A DNA stretch of 64,000 nucleotides from Neorhizobium sp. JUb45 (GTDB lineage: Bacteria; Pseudomonadota; Alphaproteobacteria; Rhizobiales; Rhizobiaceae), in the NCBI RefSeq assembly GCF_004343585.1, contig NZ_SLYW01000008.1, positions 124,001 through 188,000 of the forward strand, in the 5' to 3' direction. Made by a program: the position numbers and the translations under genes. This document shows positions 41,892-51,521 of the stretch, in pieces. Within the stretch, counting starts at the first letter, position 1; every line of letters starts with the position of its first letter. The notes below the pieces were generated by a model. The model had not been told where the DNA came from, ran no database searches, and saw only the letters and a list, made by a program, of their open reading frames with translations.

Positions 41892-43793
41892 GTGACCGAA
41901 CGCCACGATTTGCTGCGTGCCGAAGATTTGAGCGTATCGTTCCCGTTCTACGGTGGGCGCATCGAGGCGATCCGCAATTTCAGCCTGCGCATTTCTCCCG
42001 GCAAGGTCACGGCACTGGTGGGCGAATCCGGCTCCGGAAAGTCCGTTTTCGGCCGCACGATCATGGATATCGAATCCGCCTCGGCGCAGATCGGCGGGCG
42101 TGTTTTTTTCAATGACCCGGCCAGCAGCGAAGGCCCGATCGATCTTCTCGCTCTTCCGCATGACGGGCGAAAGATCCGCTCCATCCGCGGCAATCGCATC
42201 GGCATGATCTTTCAGGAACCGATGGTGTCGTTTTCACCGCTGCACACGATCGGTAACCAGATCGAGGAAGCGCTGAAGACCCACACGATCCTGTCGCCGG
42301 CGGAACGGCACGAACGGGTGATCGAGATGCTGGGGCTGGTCGGCTTTTCCAAGCCGAACAAGGTTTTTGGCATGTACCCGTTCGAACTTTCGGGCGGCAT
42401 GCGCCAGCGTGCGATGATCGCCATGGCACTGATCTGTCGCCCGGCACTCCTGATTGCCGATGAGCCGACCACCGCGCTCGACGTCACCATCCAGGCGCAG
42501 ATCCTCAAGCTTTTGAAAGACCTTCAATCGCGCTTCGACATGGCGATGCTGTTGATCACCCATGATCTCGGAGTGGTCGCCAATCTTGCCGACGAGGTGG
42601 TGGTCGTCTATCGCGGCGAGGTGATGGAAGCCGGTCCGGTTGCCGATATTTTCCGCGGACCAAAACATCCCTATCTCAAGGGCCTGATGGCAGCCGTTCC
42701 GCATTTCGATATGCAGCCGGGCGAACGTCTCAAGCCGTTGCGCGATATCGATGTCGATGGCGGCCGTATGCTCGCGAAAAAGAAAGCGGCAGCGGAGCCG
42801 GCTTCGGTGCATCCGCGCTCCGATGTCCTTCTCTCCGTCCGCAATATCAGCAAGTCTTTTACCGCCCGCCGTTCCGGTTTCTTTGGCCTTGGCACGCCGG
42901 AAAAGACTTTGGCCGTCAACGACGTCAGTTTTGACATTTTGCGCGGTGAGAGCCTTGGTCTCGTCGGCGAAAGCGGTTGTGGCAAGACCACGCTCAGCAA
43001 GATCCTGATGCGCGGACTGACGGCGGATGCCGGTTCCGTGACGTTCAACGGTGCCGATGGTCCCGTCGATGTGCTTCATGCCCATGGGCAGGAGCTGCGG
43101 GCACTGCGCCGAAAGGTGCAGATGGTGTTCCAGGATCCGGTCTCGTCGTTGTCGCCGCGCATGACGGTGCGCAACATCATCGCCGAACCACTGCAGATCC
43201 ACGAAAAGGGCGATGCCGAAAAGCGCACCCGTATCGTCGAGGCGCTCACCAGCGCCATCGGTCTCGATCGCAGCGCGCTCAGCCGTTACCCGCACAGCTT
43301 TTCAGGCGGTCAGCGCCAGCGTATCGGCATTGCCCGCGCGCTCGCGCTAGGACCCGAGCTGCTGATCTGCGACGAACCTGTCTCGGCACTCGACGTATCG
43401 ATCCAGGCGCAGATCCTCAATCTCCTGAAGGATCTGAAGAAGGAACTCGGCCTCACCTACCTGTTCATCTCGCACAATCTCGCGGTGGTGAACTACATGG
43501 CTGATCGGGTTGCCGTCATGTATGCCGGCCGTATTGTCGAGATCGGCCCCGTCGAAGCCATCATGCGCTCGCCGGTTCATCCCTATACGCGAAAACTGCT
43601 GGCGGCCGTGCCTTATCCCGATCTCGATCGCCCGCTCGATTATGCAACTGTCGGCAGTGCGCTGAAACGCCCGAAATGGGACGCGCCCTTCGATGACGAG
43701 GAGCAGCCGGAAAGTCTGGCGCATGCCGATCTCGGCGGTGGCCACCTCGTTCTCGCCCGGCGCAGTGTCGATGCTAGGGAGTTGCGGCCATGA
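41892..43793 (+). CDS. Oligopeptide-type ABC transporter, fused dual ATPase
   Basis: 633-residue cytoplasmic protein with two complete Opp/Dpp-class nucleotide-binding domains in one chain, as in YejF and GsiA. Domain 1 has Walker A GESGSGKS (44-51), signature LSGGMRQRAMIA and Walker B LLIADEPTTALD. Domain 2 has GESGCGKTT (from 359), FSGGQRQRIGIARA and LLICDEPVSALD. Each domain ends in the PxHPYLKGL/PVHPYTRKLL motif of peptide transporters. It starts with GTG after GGGGA. It is the first gene of a four-gene operon and its stop overlaps the binding-protein start as ATGA. Confidence 0.92.
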   Translation: MTERHDLLRAEDLSVSFPFYGGRIEAIRNFSLRISPGKVTALVGESGSGKSVFGRTIMDIESASAQIGGRVFFNDPASSEGPIDLLALPHDGRKIRSIRGNRIGMIFQEPMVSFSPLHTIGNQIEEALKTHTILSPAERHERVIEMLGLVGFSKPNKVFGMYPFELSGGMRQRAMIAMALICRPALLIADEPTTALDVTIQAQILKLLKDLQSRFDMAMLLITHDLGVVANLADEVVVVYRGEVMEAGPVADIFRGPKHPYLKGLMAAVPHFDMQPGERLKPLRDIDVDGGRMLAKKKAAAEPASVHPRSDVLLSVRNISKSFTARRSGFFGLGTPEKTLAVNDVSFDILRGESLGLVGESGCGKTTLSKILMRGLTADAGSVTFNGADGPVDVLHAHGQELRALRRKVQMVFQDPVSSLSPRMTVRNIIAEPLQIHEKGDAEKRTRIVEALTSAIGLDRSALSRYPHSFSGGQRQRIGIARALALGPELLICDEPVSALDVSIQAQILNLLKDLKKELGLTYLFISHNLAVVNYMADRVAVMYAGRIVEIGPVEAIMRSPVHPYTRKLLAAVPYPDLDRPLDYATVGSALKRPKWDAPFDDEEQPESLAHADLGGGHLVLARRSVDARELRP

Positions 43794-45667
43794 TCACCCG
43801 TCGCCTCCTGCTTTCGCTTCTTGCCTCTTCGGCTGTCGTGCCGTTCGCAAAGGCTGCCGAAACCGCCATGAACCTTGAAGGCGCTACGGTTCCACCCGGA
43901 CCTCCAATGACGCCACGCGTGATCAATCTGGCAGCGCTCGGCCGCGAACCTGGCAAACGTGGCGGCACTGCGCGCATGCTGATCGGTGGGCAGCGCGATA
44001 TCCGTCTGATGCCGATCAATGGTTATGCGCGGCTGATCGGTTACGACGAACATCTCAATCCGCTGCCGGATCTTCTGGAAAAATACGAGGTCGAGCACTC
44101 GCAGGTCTTCACCTTCCATCTGCGCGAAGGTCATCGCTGGTCGGATGGCAGCCCGTTCACGACGGAGGATTTCCGTTATGTCTGGGAAGACATGTTCCAT
44201 AACAAGGAACTGCATCGCGGCGGCATTCCGGCCGAATTGATCGTCAATGGTGCAGAGCCGCGTTTCGAAATCCTCGATGAACTGACGGTGCGGTATTCGT
44301 GGGATGCACCCAATCCGGATTTTCTGGCACAGCAGGCTGCGCCTTCTCCGACGCGGCTGATGATGCCGTCAGCCTATATGAAGCAGTTCCATGCGAAATA
44401 TCAGGACGCGGGCACGCTGGCGAAACTGATCAAGGCGAACCGCGTCGAAGACTGGTCGTCGCTGCATCAGAACAAGGGCCGTACGGTTCGGCCAGAAAAT
44501 CCCGATCTGCCGACGCTCGACCCCTGGCGCAACCGGACTGCTCCCCCCGCACAGCAGTTCATTTTCGAGCGTAACCCGCATTTTCACCGCATCGACGAAA
44601 ACGGCGTGCAGCTGCCCTATATCGATCGCTTCGTGCTTAATGTCAGTTCGCCCGGCCTGATTGCCGCCAAGGCGGGCTCGGGGGAGAGCGAGCTTCAGCT
44701 CGCCAATATCGATTTCGCCGACTACACGTTCCTGAAAAGCTCGGAGCAGCGCTTTCCGGTACACGTCAATCTGTGGAAGCGCACGCAAGGGTCGCGCATC
44801 GCGCTGATGCCCAATCTCACCTGCAAGGATGATATCTGGCGCGGCCTGTTCCGGGATGTCCGCGTGCGGCGGGCACTCTCGCTGGCCATCGATCGCAGCG
44901 AGATTAACAAGGCGTCTTTCTACGGTATAGCCAAGGAGAGCGCGAATACGATCCTGCCGGAAAGCCGCCTCTACCGGAAGGAATATGCCGAAGCCTATAT
45001 TGCGCATGATCCGCATGAGGCAAACCGGCTTCTGGATGAGGCAGGTCTCGCGCGCCGCAACGAAAAAGGGTTTCGGCTGCTTTCGGATGGCCGCATCGCG
45101 CAGATCGTCATCGAGACGGCGGGCGAGGATTCCTTCGAAAGCGATGTGCTCGAACTGGTTGCCGATCACTGGTACAAGGTCGGCATCGCCATCCATGTCC
45201 GCGCCTCGAGCCGCGAATTGTTCCGCAGCCGCATCCGTGGCGGCGAAACGATCATGTGCGTCTGGCCGGGTATCGACAATGGCGTGCCGACGGCCGACAT
45301 GTCGCCGAAGGAACTTGCGCCGACCTCTGATGACCAGCTGCAATGGGCAAACTGGGGTCTGCATTATCTGTCCGGCGGCAGCGATGGCCGTCCGCCCGAT
45401 ATGCCGGAACCATTGAAACTGCTCGATCTTCTGGCCGACTGGAGACGTAGCGGCGAAACGGCCGAGCGTGAAAAGATCTGGCATGAAATGCTGTCGATCT
45501 ACACCGATCAGGTCTTCACCATCGGCATCGTCAATGCGGCGCTGCAGCCGGTGGTGAGTTCGTCGCGCCTGCGCAACATGCCGTCGCGCGGTCTGTTCTG
45601 TTTCGATCCCTATTCCTATCTCGGCGTCTACATGCCGGACACGTTCTGGTTCGGGGAGAGCGCCTGA
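43790..45667 (+). CDS. Oligopeptide-type ABC transporter substrate-binding protein (SBP_bac_5)
   Basis: 625-residue periplasmic binding protein with a twin-arginine-like or Sec N terminus (MITRRLLLSLLASS, cleavage near AKAAETA). Family blocks are GYDEHLNPLPDLLEKYEV, FHLREGHRWSDGSPFTTEDF and DVRVRRALSLAIDR. It is longer than DppA and closer in size to YejA-type proteins. The ligand is not known; its setting inside a glycan cluster raises the possibility of an oligosaccharide or glycopeptide (inference). The stop overlaps the next gene as TGATG. Confidence 0.9.
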   Translation: MITRRLLLSLLASSAVVPFAKAAETAMNLEGATVPPGPPMTPRVINLAALGREPGKRGGTARMLIGGQRDIRLMPINGYARLIGYDEHLNPLPDLLEKYEVEHSQVFTFHLREGHRWSDGSPFTTEDFRYVWEDMFHNKELHRGGIPAELIVNGAEPRFEILDELTVRYSWDAPNPDFLAQQAAPSPTRLMMPSAYMKQFHAKYQDAGTLAKLIKANRVEDWSSLHQNKGRTVRPENPDLPTLDPWRNRTAPPAQQFIFERNPHFHRIDENGVQLPYIDRFVLNVSSPGLIAAKAGSGESELQLANIDFADYTFLKSSEQRFPVHVNLWKRTQGSRIALMPNLTCKDDIWRGLFRDVRVRRALSLAIDRSEINKASFYGIAKESANTILPESRLYRKEYAEAYIAHDPHEANRLLDEAGLARRNEKGFRLLSDGRIAQIVIETAGEDSFESDVLELVADHWYKVGIAIHVRASSRELFRSRIRGGETIMCVWPGIDNGVPTADMSPKELAPTSDDQLQWANWGLHYLSGGSDGRPPDMPEPLKLLDLLADWRRSGETAEREKIWHEMLSIYTDQVFTIGIVNAALQPVVSSSRLRNMPSRGLFCFDPYSYLGVYMPDTFWFGESA

Positions 45668-46665
45668 TGCTACGGTACATTCTCTGGCGCATCCTCGTGA
45701 TGATCCCGACGCTGCTGATGATCTCGCTTCTGGTCTTCACCATCATCGAGCTGCCACCGGGCGATTATTTTGAAAGTTACGTCGAGGAAATGCGTGCCAT
45801 CGGCGAAAAGGCCGATCTGCAGGAAATCGAGGAGTTGAAGGCCCGCTACGGTTACGACAAGCCGGCGCCGATAAGGTACCTCAACTGGGTCGGCGGCATG
45901 CTGGTCGGCGATTTCGGTTATTCCTTCGAATACCGCATGCCGGTCAACGAGGTGGTCGGCGATCGTCTATGGCTCACTATTTTGGTGTCTTTCGTCACCA
46001 TCGCGCTCACCTGGATCATCGCCTTTCCGATCGGTGTCTATTCGGCCACGCGCCAATATAGCTGGGGTGATTACGGCCTGACGCTGTTCGGGCTGATCGG
46101 CATTGCCGTGCCGAATTTCATCTTCGCGCTGATCCTGATGTATTTCGCCAATATCTGGTTCGGCACGACGATCGGCCATCTGATGGACCAGAAATATCTC
46201 AACCAGCCGATGAGCTGGGACAAGTTCTGGTCGATCCTCGAGCACCTGTGGATCCCGGTCATCATCATCGGCACGGCCGGCACGGCCTCGATGGTTCGGC
46301 GCCTGCGTGCAAACCTTCTCGATGAGTTGCAGAAGCAGTATGTCATGACGGCGCGGGCCAAGGGCCTGCATCCGCTCAAGGTTCTGGTCAAATATCCATT
46401 GCGCATGTCGCTCAATTTCTTCATCTCGGATATCGGCTCGATCCTGCCGTCGATCATTTCGGGTGCGGAAATCACCGCCGTGGTGCTGTCGCTGGAAACC
46501 ACCGGCCCGATGCTGATCAAGGCATTGCAGAGCCAGGACATGTATCTGGCCGGCTCCTTCCTGATGTTCCTTGCTTTCCTGACAGTCATCGGCGTGCTGG
46601 TGTCGGATATTGCGCTGGCACTGTTTGATCCGCGTATTCGCCTGAAAGGAGGGGCCACCAAGTGA
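45667..46665 (+). CDS. Oligopeptide-type ABC transporter permease 1 (DppB/YejB class)
   Basis: 332-residue inner-membrane permease with about six helices. The first (ILVMIPTLLMISLLVFTIIE) is followed by the usual long periplasmic loop of DppB-class proteins, here containing KARYGYDKPAPIRYL. The EAA coupling loop is DELQKQYVMTARAKGL. Its last four bases overlap the second permease as GTGA. Together the two form the membrane channel. Confidence 0.91.
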   Translation: MLRYILWRILVMIPTLLMISLLVFTIIELPPGDYFESYVEEMRAIGEKADLQEIEELKARYGYDKPAPIRYLNWVGGMLVGDFGYSFEYRMPVNEVVGDRLWLTILVSFVTIALTWIIAFPIGVYSATRQYSWGDYGLTLFGLIGIAVPNFIFALILMYFANIWFGTTIGHLMDQKYLNQPMSWDKFWSILEHLWIPVIIIGTAGTASMVRRLRANLLDELQKQYVMTARAKGLHPLKVLVKYPLRMSLNFFISDIGSILPSIISGAEITAVVLSLETTGPMLIKALQSQDMYLAGSFLMFLAFLTVIGVLVSDIALALFDPRIRLKGGATK

Positions 46666-47831
46666 AACCGACCCTTCCCGAAAGCGGCCAGCCGCTCGCC
46701 CATTATGTTTCGACCGCACCTTTCGACCCCTACGCGACAGAAGCGGCCGCCGCCTCCAGCGCCTATACGGAAGCATCGCAGCTGAAGCTGATGTGGTGGC
46801 GGTTCAAGCGCCATCGGCTGGCGCTGATCTCCGGCATCCTGTTGGCTGTCGCCTATCTGTCGATCATCATCGTCGAGTTTCTGGCGCCCTATAACCTGCA
46901 CACGCGCAACATCGACAGCATCTATTCACCACCGCAATCGGTGCATCTTTTTCATGACGGCGAATTCGTCGGGCCGTTTGTCTACAAGCAGCACATGCAG
47001 CTCGACATGACGACGTTGCGAAGGGTTTATACCGATACCAATATCGTGCAGCCGCTGCGCTTCTTCTGTCATGGCGATGCCTATCGTTTCTGGGGGCTGG
47101 TCGAAACCGATCGCCATCTGGTTTGCCCGGCTGAAGGTGGTGATTTCTTCCTGCTCGGCACGGATCGGCTCGGGCGGGATGTCATGTCGCGCATTCTGTA
47201 TGGTGCCCGCATATCGCTGACGATCGGCCTTCTCGGCATCACCACCAGCTTTGTTCTCGGCATTGTGATCGGTGGCCTTGCGGGTTATCGCGGTGGCGTG
47301 TTCGATCTGATCGTCCAGCGCATCATCGAGGTGTTGCAGTCCATTCCCAGCATTCCGTTGTGGCTGGCTTTGGCCGCCATCATGCCGGTGACATGGAGCC
47401 CGTTGATCATCTATCTCGGCATCACCTTCATCCTCGGCATGCTCGACTGGACGGGGCTGGCGCGTGCCGTGCGTTCCAAACTGTTTTCGCTGCGGGAGGA
47501 GGATTATGTCCTTGCCGCGCAGCTGATGGGGGCCAGCAAGACCCGTATCATCGGCCGCCATCTGGTGCCCGGTTTCATGTCGCATCTGATCGCCAGCGCC
47601 ACGCTCGCCATTCCCGGCATGATCCTTGGCGAAACGACGCTCAGCTTCCTCGGTCTCGGTCTGCGGGCACCGATCACGAGCTGGGGTGTCTTGCTCACGG
47701 AAGCGCGCACGGTTAACGTGATTGCCCTCTATCCCTGGCTTCTGTTTCCGGTCATCCCGGTCATTGTGGTCATCCTGGCATTCAACTTTCTGGGAGACGG
47801 CTTGCGCGACGCGGCCGATCCCTACAAGTGA
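46662..47831 (+). CDS. Oligopeptide-type ABC transporter permease 2 (DppC/YejE class)
   Basis: 389-residue permease starting at GTG. The cytoplasmic N terminus contains SQLKLMWWRFKRHRLAL, typical of the DppC class, followed by helix 1 and an enlarged periplasmic domain of about 90 residues. FLLGTDRLGRDVMSRILYGA precedes helix 2, and the EAA loop is REEDYVLAAQLMGASKTRII. The large first loop is as in YejE-like proteins and probably contacts the oversized binding protein. It is the last gene of the importer operon; the glycosyltransferase genes follow 39 bases later. Confidence 0.91.
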   Translation: MKPTLPESGQPLAHYVSTAPFDPYATEAAAASSAYTEASQLKLMWWRFKRHRLALISGILLAVAYLSIIIVEFLAPYNLHTRNIDSIYSPPQSVHLFHDGEFVGPFVYKQHMQLDMTTLRRVYTDTNIVQPLRFFCHGDAYRFWGLVETDRHLVCPAEGGDFFLLGTDRLGRDVMSRILYGARISLTIGLLGITTSFVLGIVIGGLAGYRGGVFDLIVQRIIEVLQSIPSIPLWLALAAIMPVTWSPLIIYLGITFILGMLDWTGLARAVRSKLFSLREEDYVLAAQLMGASKTRIIGRHLVPGFMSHLIASATLAIPGMILGETTLSFLGLGLRAPITSWGVLLTEARTVNVIALYPWLLFPVIPVIVVILAFNFLGDGLRDAADPYK

Positions 47832-47870
47832 CACGCATCGCATTCGTATAATCTGAAACGAAAGACCCAC

Positions 47871-49079
47871 ATGACGCGCCGTCTCGATAACGCTCGCATC
47901 CTCATGTACAGCCATGACACGTTTGGACTCGGCCACCTGCGCCGCTGTCGCGCCATCGCCCATTCGCTGGTCGAGGATTATCGTGGTCTCAACGTACTGA
48001 TCATTTCCGGCGCCACCATTGCCGGCGCCTTCGACTATCGCGCCCGCGTCGATTTCGTCAAAATCCCGTCGGTCATCAAGCTGCGCAACGGCGAATACAC
48101 GTCGATGGATCAGCATATCGATCTTCAGGAAACCCTGAAGATGCGCCAGTCGATCATCCGGCATACTGCCGAAACCTTCGACCCCGACATCTTCATCATC
48201 GACAAGGAGCCGCTTGGCCTGCGCGGCGAAGTCGAGGATACGCTGGCCTATCTGAAGACCCGCGGCACCAAGCTGGTTCTCGGCCTGCGCGAAGTCATGG
48301 ATGCGCCGCACCTTCTCGACAAGGAATGGCAGCGCAACGACGTGATGCGCAAGATCGGCCAGTATTATGATGATATCTGGGTTTATGGTCCGCCGGAGTT
48401 TTATGATCCGCTGGTTGGCCTCGATGCGCCGCAGAACGTGCGCTCCAAGATGAGTTTCGTCGGTTTTCTGCAGCGTGCCGTCGGTGAAGGCGTGCAGTCG
48501 GATCACCGCCAGAAGGGCGACTATATTCTCGTCACCACCGGCGGCGGCGGCGATGGCGCCGATCTCGTGCAGGAAGTGATTGCCGGTTACGAAGCTGATC
48601 CGACTTTCACGCAGAAGGCGCTGATCGTGCTTGGTCCCTATATGCCGGCCGAACAACGCCATCGCCTGCAGGAGGCCGCTTCGCGTGTCGGTCCACTGGA
48701 AGTGATCGAGTTCGACAACCGCATGGAAGATCTCGTTGCCAATGCCAAGGCGGTCGTCGCCATGGGCGGCTACAACACCTATTGCGAAATCCTCTCCTTC
48801 GACAAACCGGCGCTGATCGTGCCGCGCACACAGCCGCGCGAAGAACAGCTCATCCGCGCAAAGCGTGCCACCGAACTCGGGCTTGTCACCATGCTTCTGC
48901 CGGAGGAATCCGCCGATCCCAAGCGCATGGCGCAGGCATTGCGCACCCTGCTCACCCAGCCGGCACCTTCTGCAGGCGATCCGAGCCTGAGGCTTGAGGG
49001 GCTTGCCCATATCTCATCCATGGTCGGCGAGTGGATGAACCACAGGGACGGCGACCATCTGTCGGTCGTGCAGGGCTGA
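47871..49079 (+). CDS. GT-B glycosyltransferase (family 28 C-terminal type), first of two
   Basis: 402-residue protein with MurG-like architecture. The N-terminal Rossmann start is MYSHDTFGLGHLRRCRAIAH. The C-terminal donor domain has VTTGGGGDGADLVQEVIAGY, EFDNRMEDLVANAKAVVAMGG and LIVPRTQPREEQLIRAKR, as in glycosyltransferase family 28 C-terminal domains. It shares its layout with the gene at 50334-51491. No signal or membrane segment is seen, so it acts at the cytoplasmic face. Donor and acceptor are unknown. Confidence 0.8.
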   Translation: MTRRLDNARILMYSHDTFGLGHLRRCRAIAHSLVEDYRGLNVLIISGATIAGAFDYRARVDFVKIPSVIKLRNGEYTSMDQHIDLQETLKMRQSIIRHTAETFDPDIFIIDKEPLGLRGEVEDTLAYLKTRGTKLVLGLREVMDAPHLLDKEWQRNDVMRKIGQYYDDIWVYGPPEFYDPLVGLDAPQNVRSKMSFVGFLQRAVGEGVQSDHRQKGDYILVTTGGGGDGADLVQEVIAGYEADPTFTQKALIVLGPYMPAEQRHRLQEAASRVGPLEVIEFDNRMEDLVANAKAVVAMGGYNTYCEILSFDKPALIVPRTQPREEQLIRAKRATELGLVTMLLPEESADPKRMAQALRTLLTQPAPSAGDPSLRLEGLAHISSMVGEWMNHRDGDHLSVVQG

Positions 49080-49087
49080 TCCTTCCC

Positions 49088-50332
49088 ATGTTGGAAAAGA
49101 AGAAGATCGTTGTCCTCCTGAAGGGCTATCCGCGCCTTTCGGAAACGTTCATCGCGCAGGAGCTTCTTGGGCTAGAACGGGCCGGGCTGACGCTCGAACT
49201 GTTTTCCATGCGCCGGCCCACCGACAAAAAACGCCACCCCATCCATGACGAAATCCGCGCGCCGGTCAAATACCTGCCGGAATATCTGCATGAGGAGCCG
49301 CTGCGGGTGTTGTGCTCGCTCGTGAAGGCAGCGCGCAAGCCGGGTTTCGGCAAGGCATTTCGCCAGTTCCTGTCGGACCTCGGCCGCGATTTTTCGCGCA
49401 ACCGTTTTCGCCGTTTCGGACAGGCTGCCGTGCTGGTGGCCGAATGGCCGCAGGACGCGGACTGGCTTTATGTGCATTTCATCCACACACCGGCCTCCGT
49501 TGGCGGCTATGCAGGCCTTATTGCCAACATCCCATGGTCGGTCTCGGCGCATGCCAAGGATATCTGGACATCGCCCGCCTGGGATCTGCAGGGCAAGCTC
49601 AGACAGGCAAGCTGGGCCATCACCTGCACCCGCGCCGGGTTCGATCATCTGACTGAACTTGCCGGTCGTGGTGATGTCGTCAACCTCAGTTATCACGGCC
49701 TCGATCTCGACCGTTTCCCGGTCTTTGCCGACAAGCGGAATGTCCGCGACGGTTCTTCGGCAGACGATCCGGCCATCATTCTCTCCGTCGGTCGCGCGGT
49801 CAAAAAGAAGGGTTACGACACCCTGCTTCAGGCTCTGTCGCTTCTGCCAAAGGATCTGCACTGGCGGTTCCGCCATATCGGTGGCGGCGAGCAGCTTTCG
49901 GCGTTGAAAGCGCAGGCTGAACAACTCGGTATCACCGATCGCATCGAGTGGTTTGGCGCTCTGGCGCAGGTGGAAGTGCTGGAACATGATCGCAACAGCG
50001 ACGTCTTTGCGCTCGCCTCGCGCATTACCGATGACGGTGATCGCGACGGCCTGCCGAATGTGCTGGTCGAAGCCGCCAGCCAGCGCATGGCCTGCGTGGC
50101 AACCGCCCAGGCCGGCATTTCCGAACTTTTCATTAATGACGAAAACGGCCTGCTGGTGCCGCCGGACGATGCGAAGGCTTTGGCTGTGGCACTGGAACGC
50201 ATGATCCGCGATCCGGCGCTGCGCCAGCGTCTGGGGGACGCCGCCGAACAGCGCGTCCGCCACGAATTCGATCATCGCGCCAGCATCCGCCAGCTGGAAA
50301 CACTGTTTGCCGCCCATCGCGGAAAGGCCTGA
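49088..50332 (+). CDS. Glycosyltransferase family 4 protein
   Basis: 414-residue GT-B enzyme. The N-terminal opening LLKGYPRLSETFIAQELLGL is typical of exopolysaccharide GT4 enzymes. VSAHAKDIW and SYHGLDLDRF lead into the donor domain with ILSVGRAVKKKGYDTLL, FRHIGGGEQLSAL and the GT4 EX7E region GLPNVLVEAASQRMACVAT. The start at 49088 lies 8 bases after the previous gene, and the stop is one base before the next, so three glycosyltransferase genes form one operon. Confidence 0.88.
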   Translation: MLEKKKIVVLLKGYPRLSETFIAQELLGLERAGLTLELFSMRRPTDKKRHPIHDEIRAPVKYLPEYLHEEPLRVLCSLVKAARKPGFGKAFRQFLSDLGRDFSRNRFRRFGQAAVLVAEWPQDADWLYVHFIHTPASVGGYAGLIANIPWSVSAHAKDIWTSPAWDLQGKLRQASWAITCTRAGFDHLTELAGRGDVVNLSYHGLDLDRFPVFADKRNVRDGSSADDPAIILSVGRAVKKKGYDTLLQALSLLPKDLHWRFRHIGGGEQLSALKAQAEQLGITDRIEWFGALAQVEVLEHDRNSDVFALASRITDDGDRDGLPNVLVEAASQRMACVATAQAGISELFINDENGLLVPPDDAKALAVALERMIRDPALRQRLGDAAEQRVRHEFDHRASIRQLETLFAAHRGKA

Positions 50333-50333
50333 C

Positions 50334-51491
50334 ATGTCCACCAATGAAAGCCGGCAGCCGCGCGTTTTCTTTTATGTCCAGCATCTGCTCGGCATCGGCC
50401 ATCTCGCTCGCGCCAGCCGCGTCGCTGCAGCGCTGGTGGAGGGTGGTTTTGCCGTGACGCTGGTGACAGGCGGTCTGCCGGTCAAGGGTTTTCCGGGACC
50501 GGGCATCGAGCATATCGAACTGCCGCCGGTCGCCACAGGCGTGGAATTCGCCGGCCTGGCGCAGGCGGATGGCACGCCGGTCGACAAGGTTTTTGAGGAA
50601 GCACGCACCAGACTGCTGCTGGATGCCTTTCATCGTGTGAAGCCGGATGTGGTCATCACCGAGGCCTTTCCCTTCGGTCGTCGTCAGGTGCGTTTCGAGC
50701 TTCTGCCGCTGCTGGATGCCATCGCGGCCACGGAACCGCGTCCGATCGTCTGTGCCTCCGTGCGTGACATTTTGCAGGAAAACCGCAAGCCCGGCCGCGA
50801 TCAGGAAACCGTCGACCTGGTGCAAAACCATTTCGACCATGTTCTGGTGCACGGCGATCCCGCTTTTGCCCGCATCGAAGATACGTTTCCGCTGGCCGAC
50901 CGGATCTCCGAGCGTGTCATCTATACCGGCATGGTCGCCCCGCCGGCGCCAAATCCCTCGCCGGAGCGCTATGATATCGTCGTCTCCGCCGGTGGCGGCG
51001 TGGTCGGCGCGGCCTTGATGGAGGCGGCGGTCGCGGCATCTGCCGATTTCGATGCGGCGCTGAAATGGTGCGTCATCACCGGCCCCAACCTGCCGCAGGC
51101 GGATTTCGACCGGCTGGCCGTCGGCACGCCCGACAATATCAGCTTGTTCCGGTTTCGCCCGGATTTCCCGAACCTGCTGGCGGCCGCCACGCTCTCCATC
51201 TCGCAGGCCGGCTACAACACGGTCGGCGATCTGCTGCAAACCTCCTGCCGCCTGCTTCTGGTGCCCTTTGCCACCGGTGGCGAAACGGAACAGACCGAGC
51301 GCGCCGAAAAGCTGAAGGCCATGGGACTGGCCGCGGTGGTGGAAGAAGCGTCCCTGTCGAAGGAAAGCATGTCGGCGGCGATAACCGAGGCATTGAAACT
51401 GCCGCCACCGTCCACGGTCGATATCCGCATGGATGGCGCCAAGGAAACGGGCCGGATATTGCGCGGGCTTCTGGCGGAACGCGTGAATTAG
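50334..51491 (+). CDS. GT-B glycosyltransferase (family 28 C-terminal type), second of two
   Basis: 385-residue MurG-like protein. The N terminus contains FFYVQHLLGIGHLARASRVA, and the donor domain has VVSAGGGVVGAALMEAAV, FRFRPDFPNLLAAATLSISQ and VPFATGGETEQTERAEKL. The layout parallels the gene at 47871-49079, suggesting an old duplication with different specificity. It starts one base after the GT4 stop and is the last gene of the cluster before a hairpin at 51522-51553. Confidence 0.82.
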   Translation: MSTNESRQPRVFFYVQHLLGIGHLARASRVAAALVEGGFAVTLVTGGLPVKGFPGPGIEHIELPPVATGVEFAGLAQADGTPVDKVFEEARTRLLLDAFHRVKPDVVITEAFPFGRRQVRFELLPLLDAIAATEPRPIVCASVRDILQENRKPGRDQETVDLVQNHFDHVLVHGDPAFARIEDTFPLADRISERVIYTGMVAPPAPNPSPERYDIVVSAGGGVVGAALMEAAVAASADFDAALKWCVITGPNLPQADFDRLAVGTPDNISLFRFRPDFPNLLAAATLSISQAGYNTVGDLLQTSCRLLLVPFATGGETEQTERAEKLKAMGLAAVVEEASLSKESMSAAITEALKLPPPSTVDIRMDGAKETGRILRGLLAERVN

Positions 51492-51521
51492 CCTCAAGGC
51501 ACCGTCATCCGTCGACCTCTA

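Noticed and set aside
42234..43295. Minus-strand frame of 353 codons inside the dual ABC ATPase gene
   Set aside because: Antisense shadow of a strongly conserved gene, with no motif or ribosome site.
46926..49010. Long minus-strand open frame of 694 codons across the permease and glycosyltransferase genes
   Set aside because: It is fully antisense to two well-recognised genes, has an unnatural composition rich in His, Arg, Gln and Asp, and shows no family motif; it is a GC-driven shadow frame.
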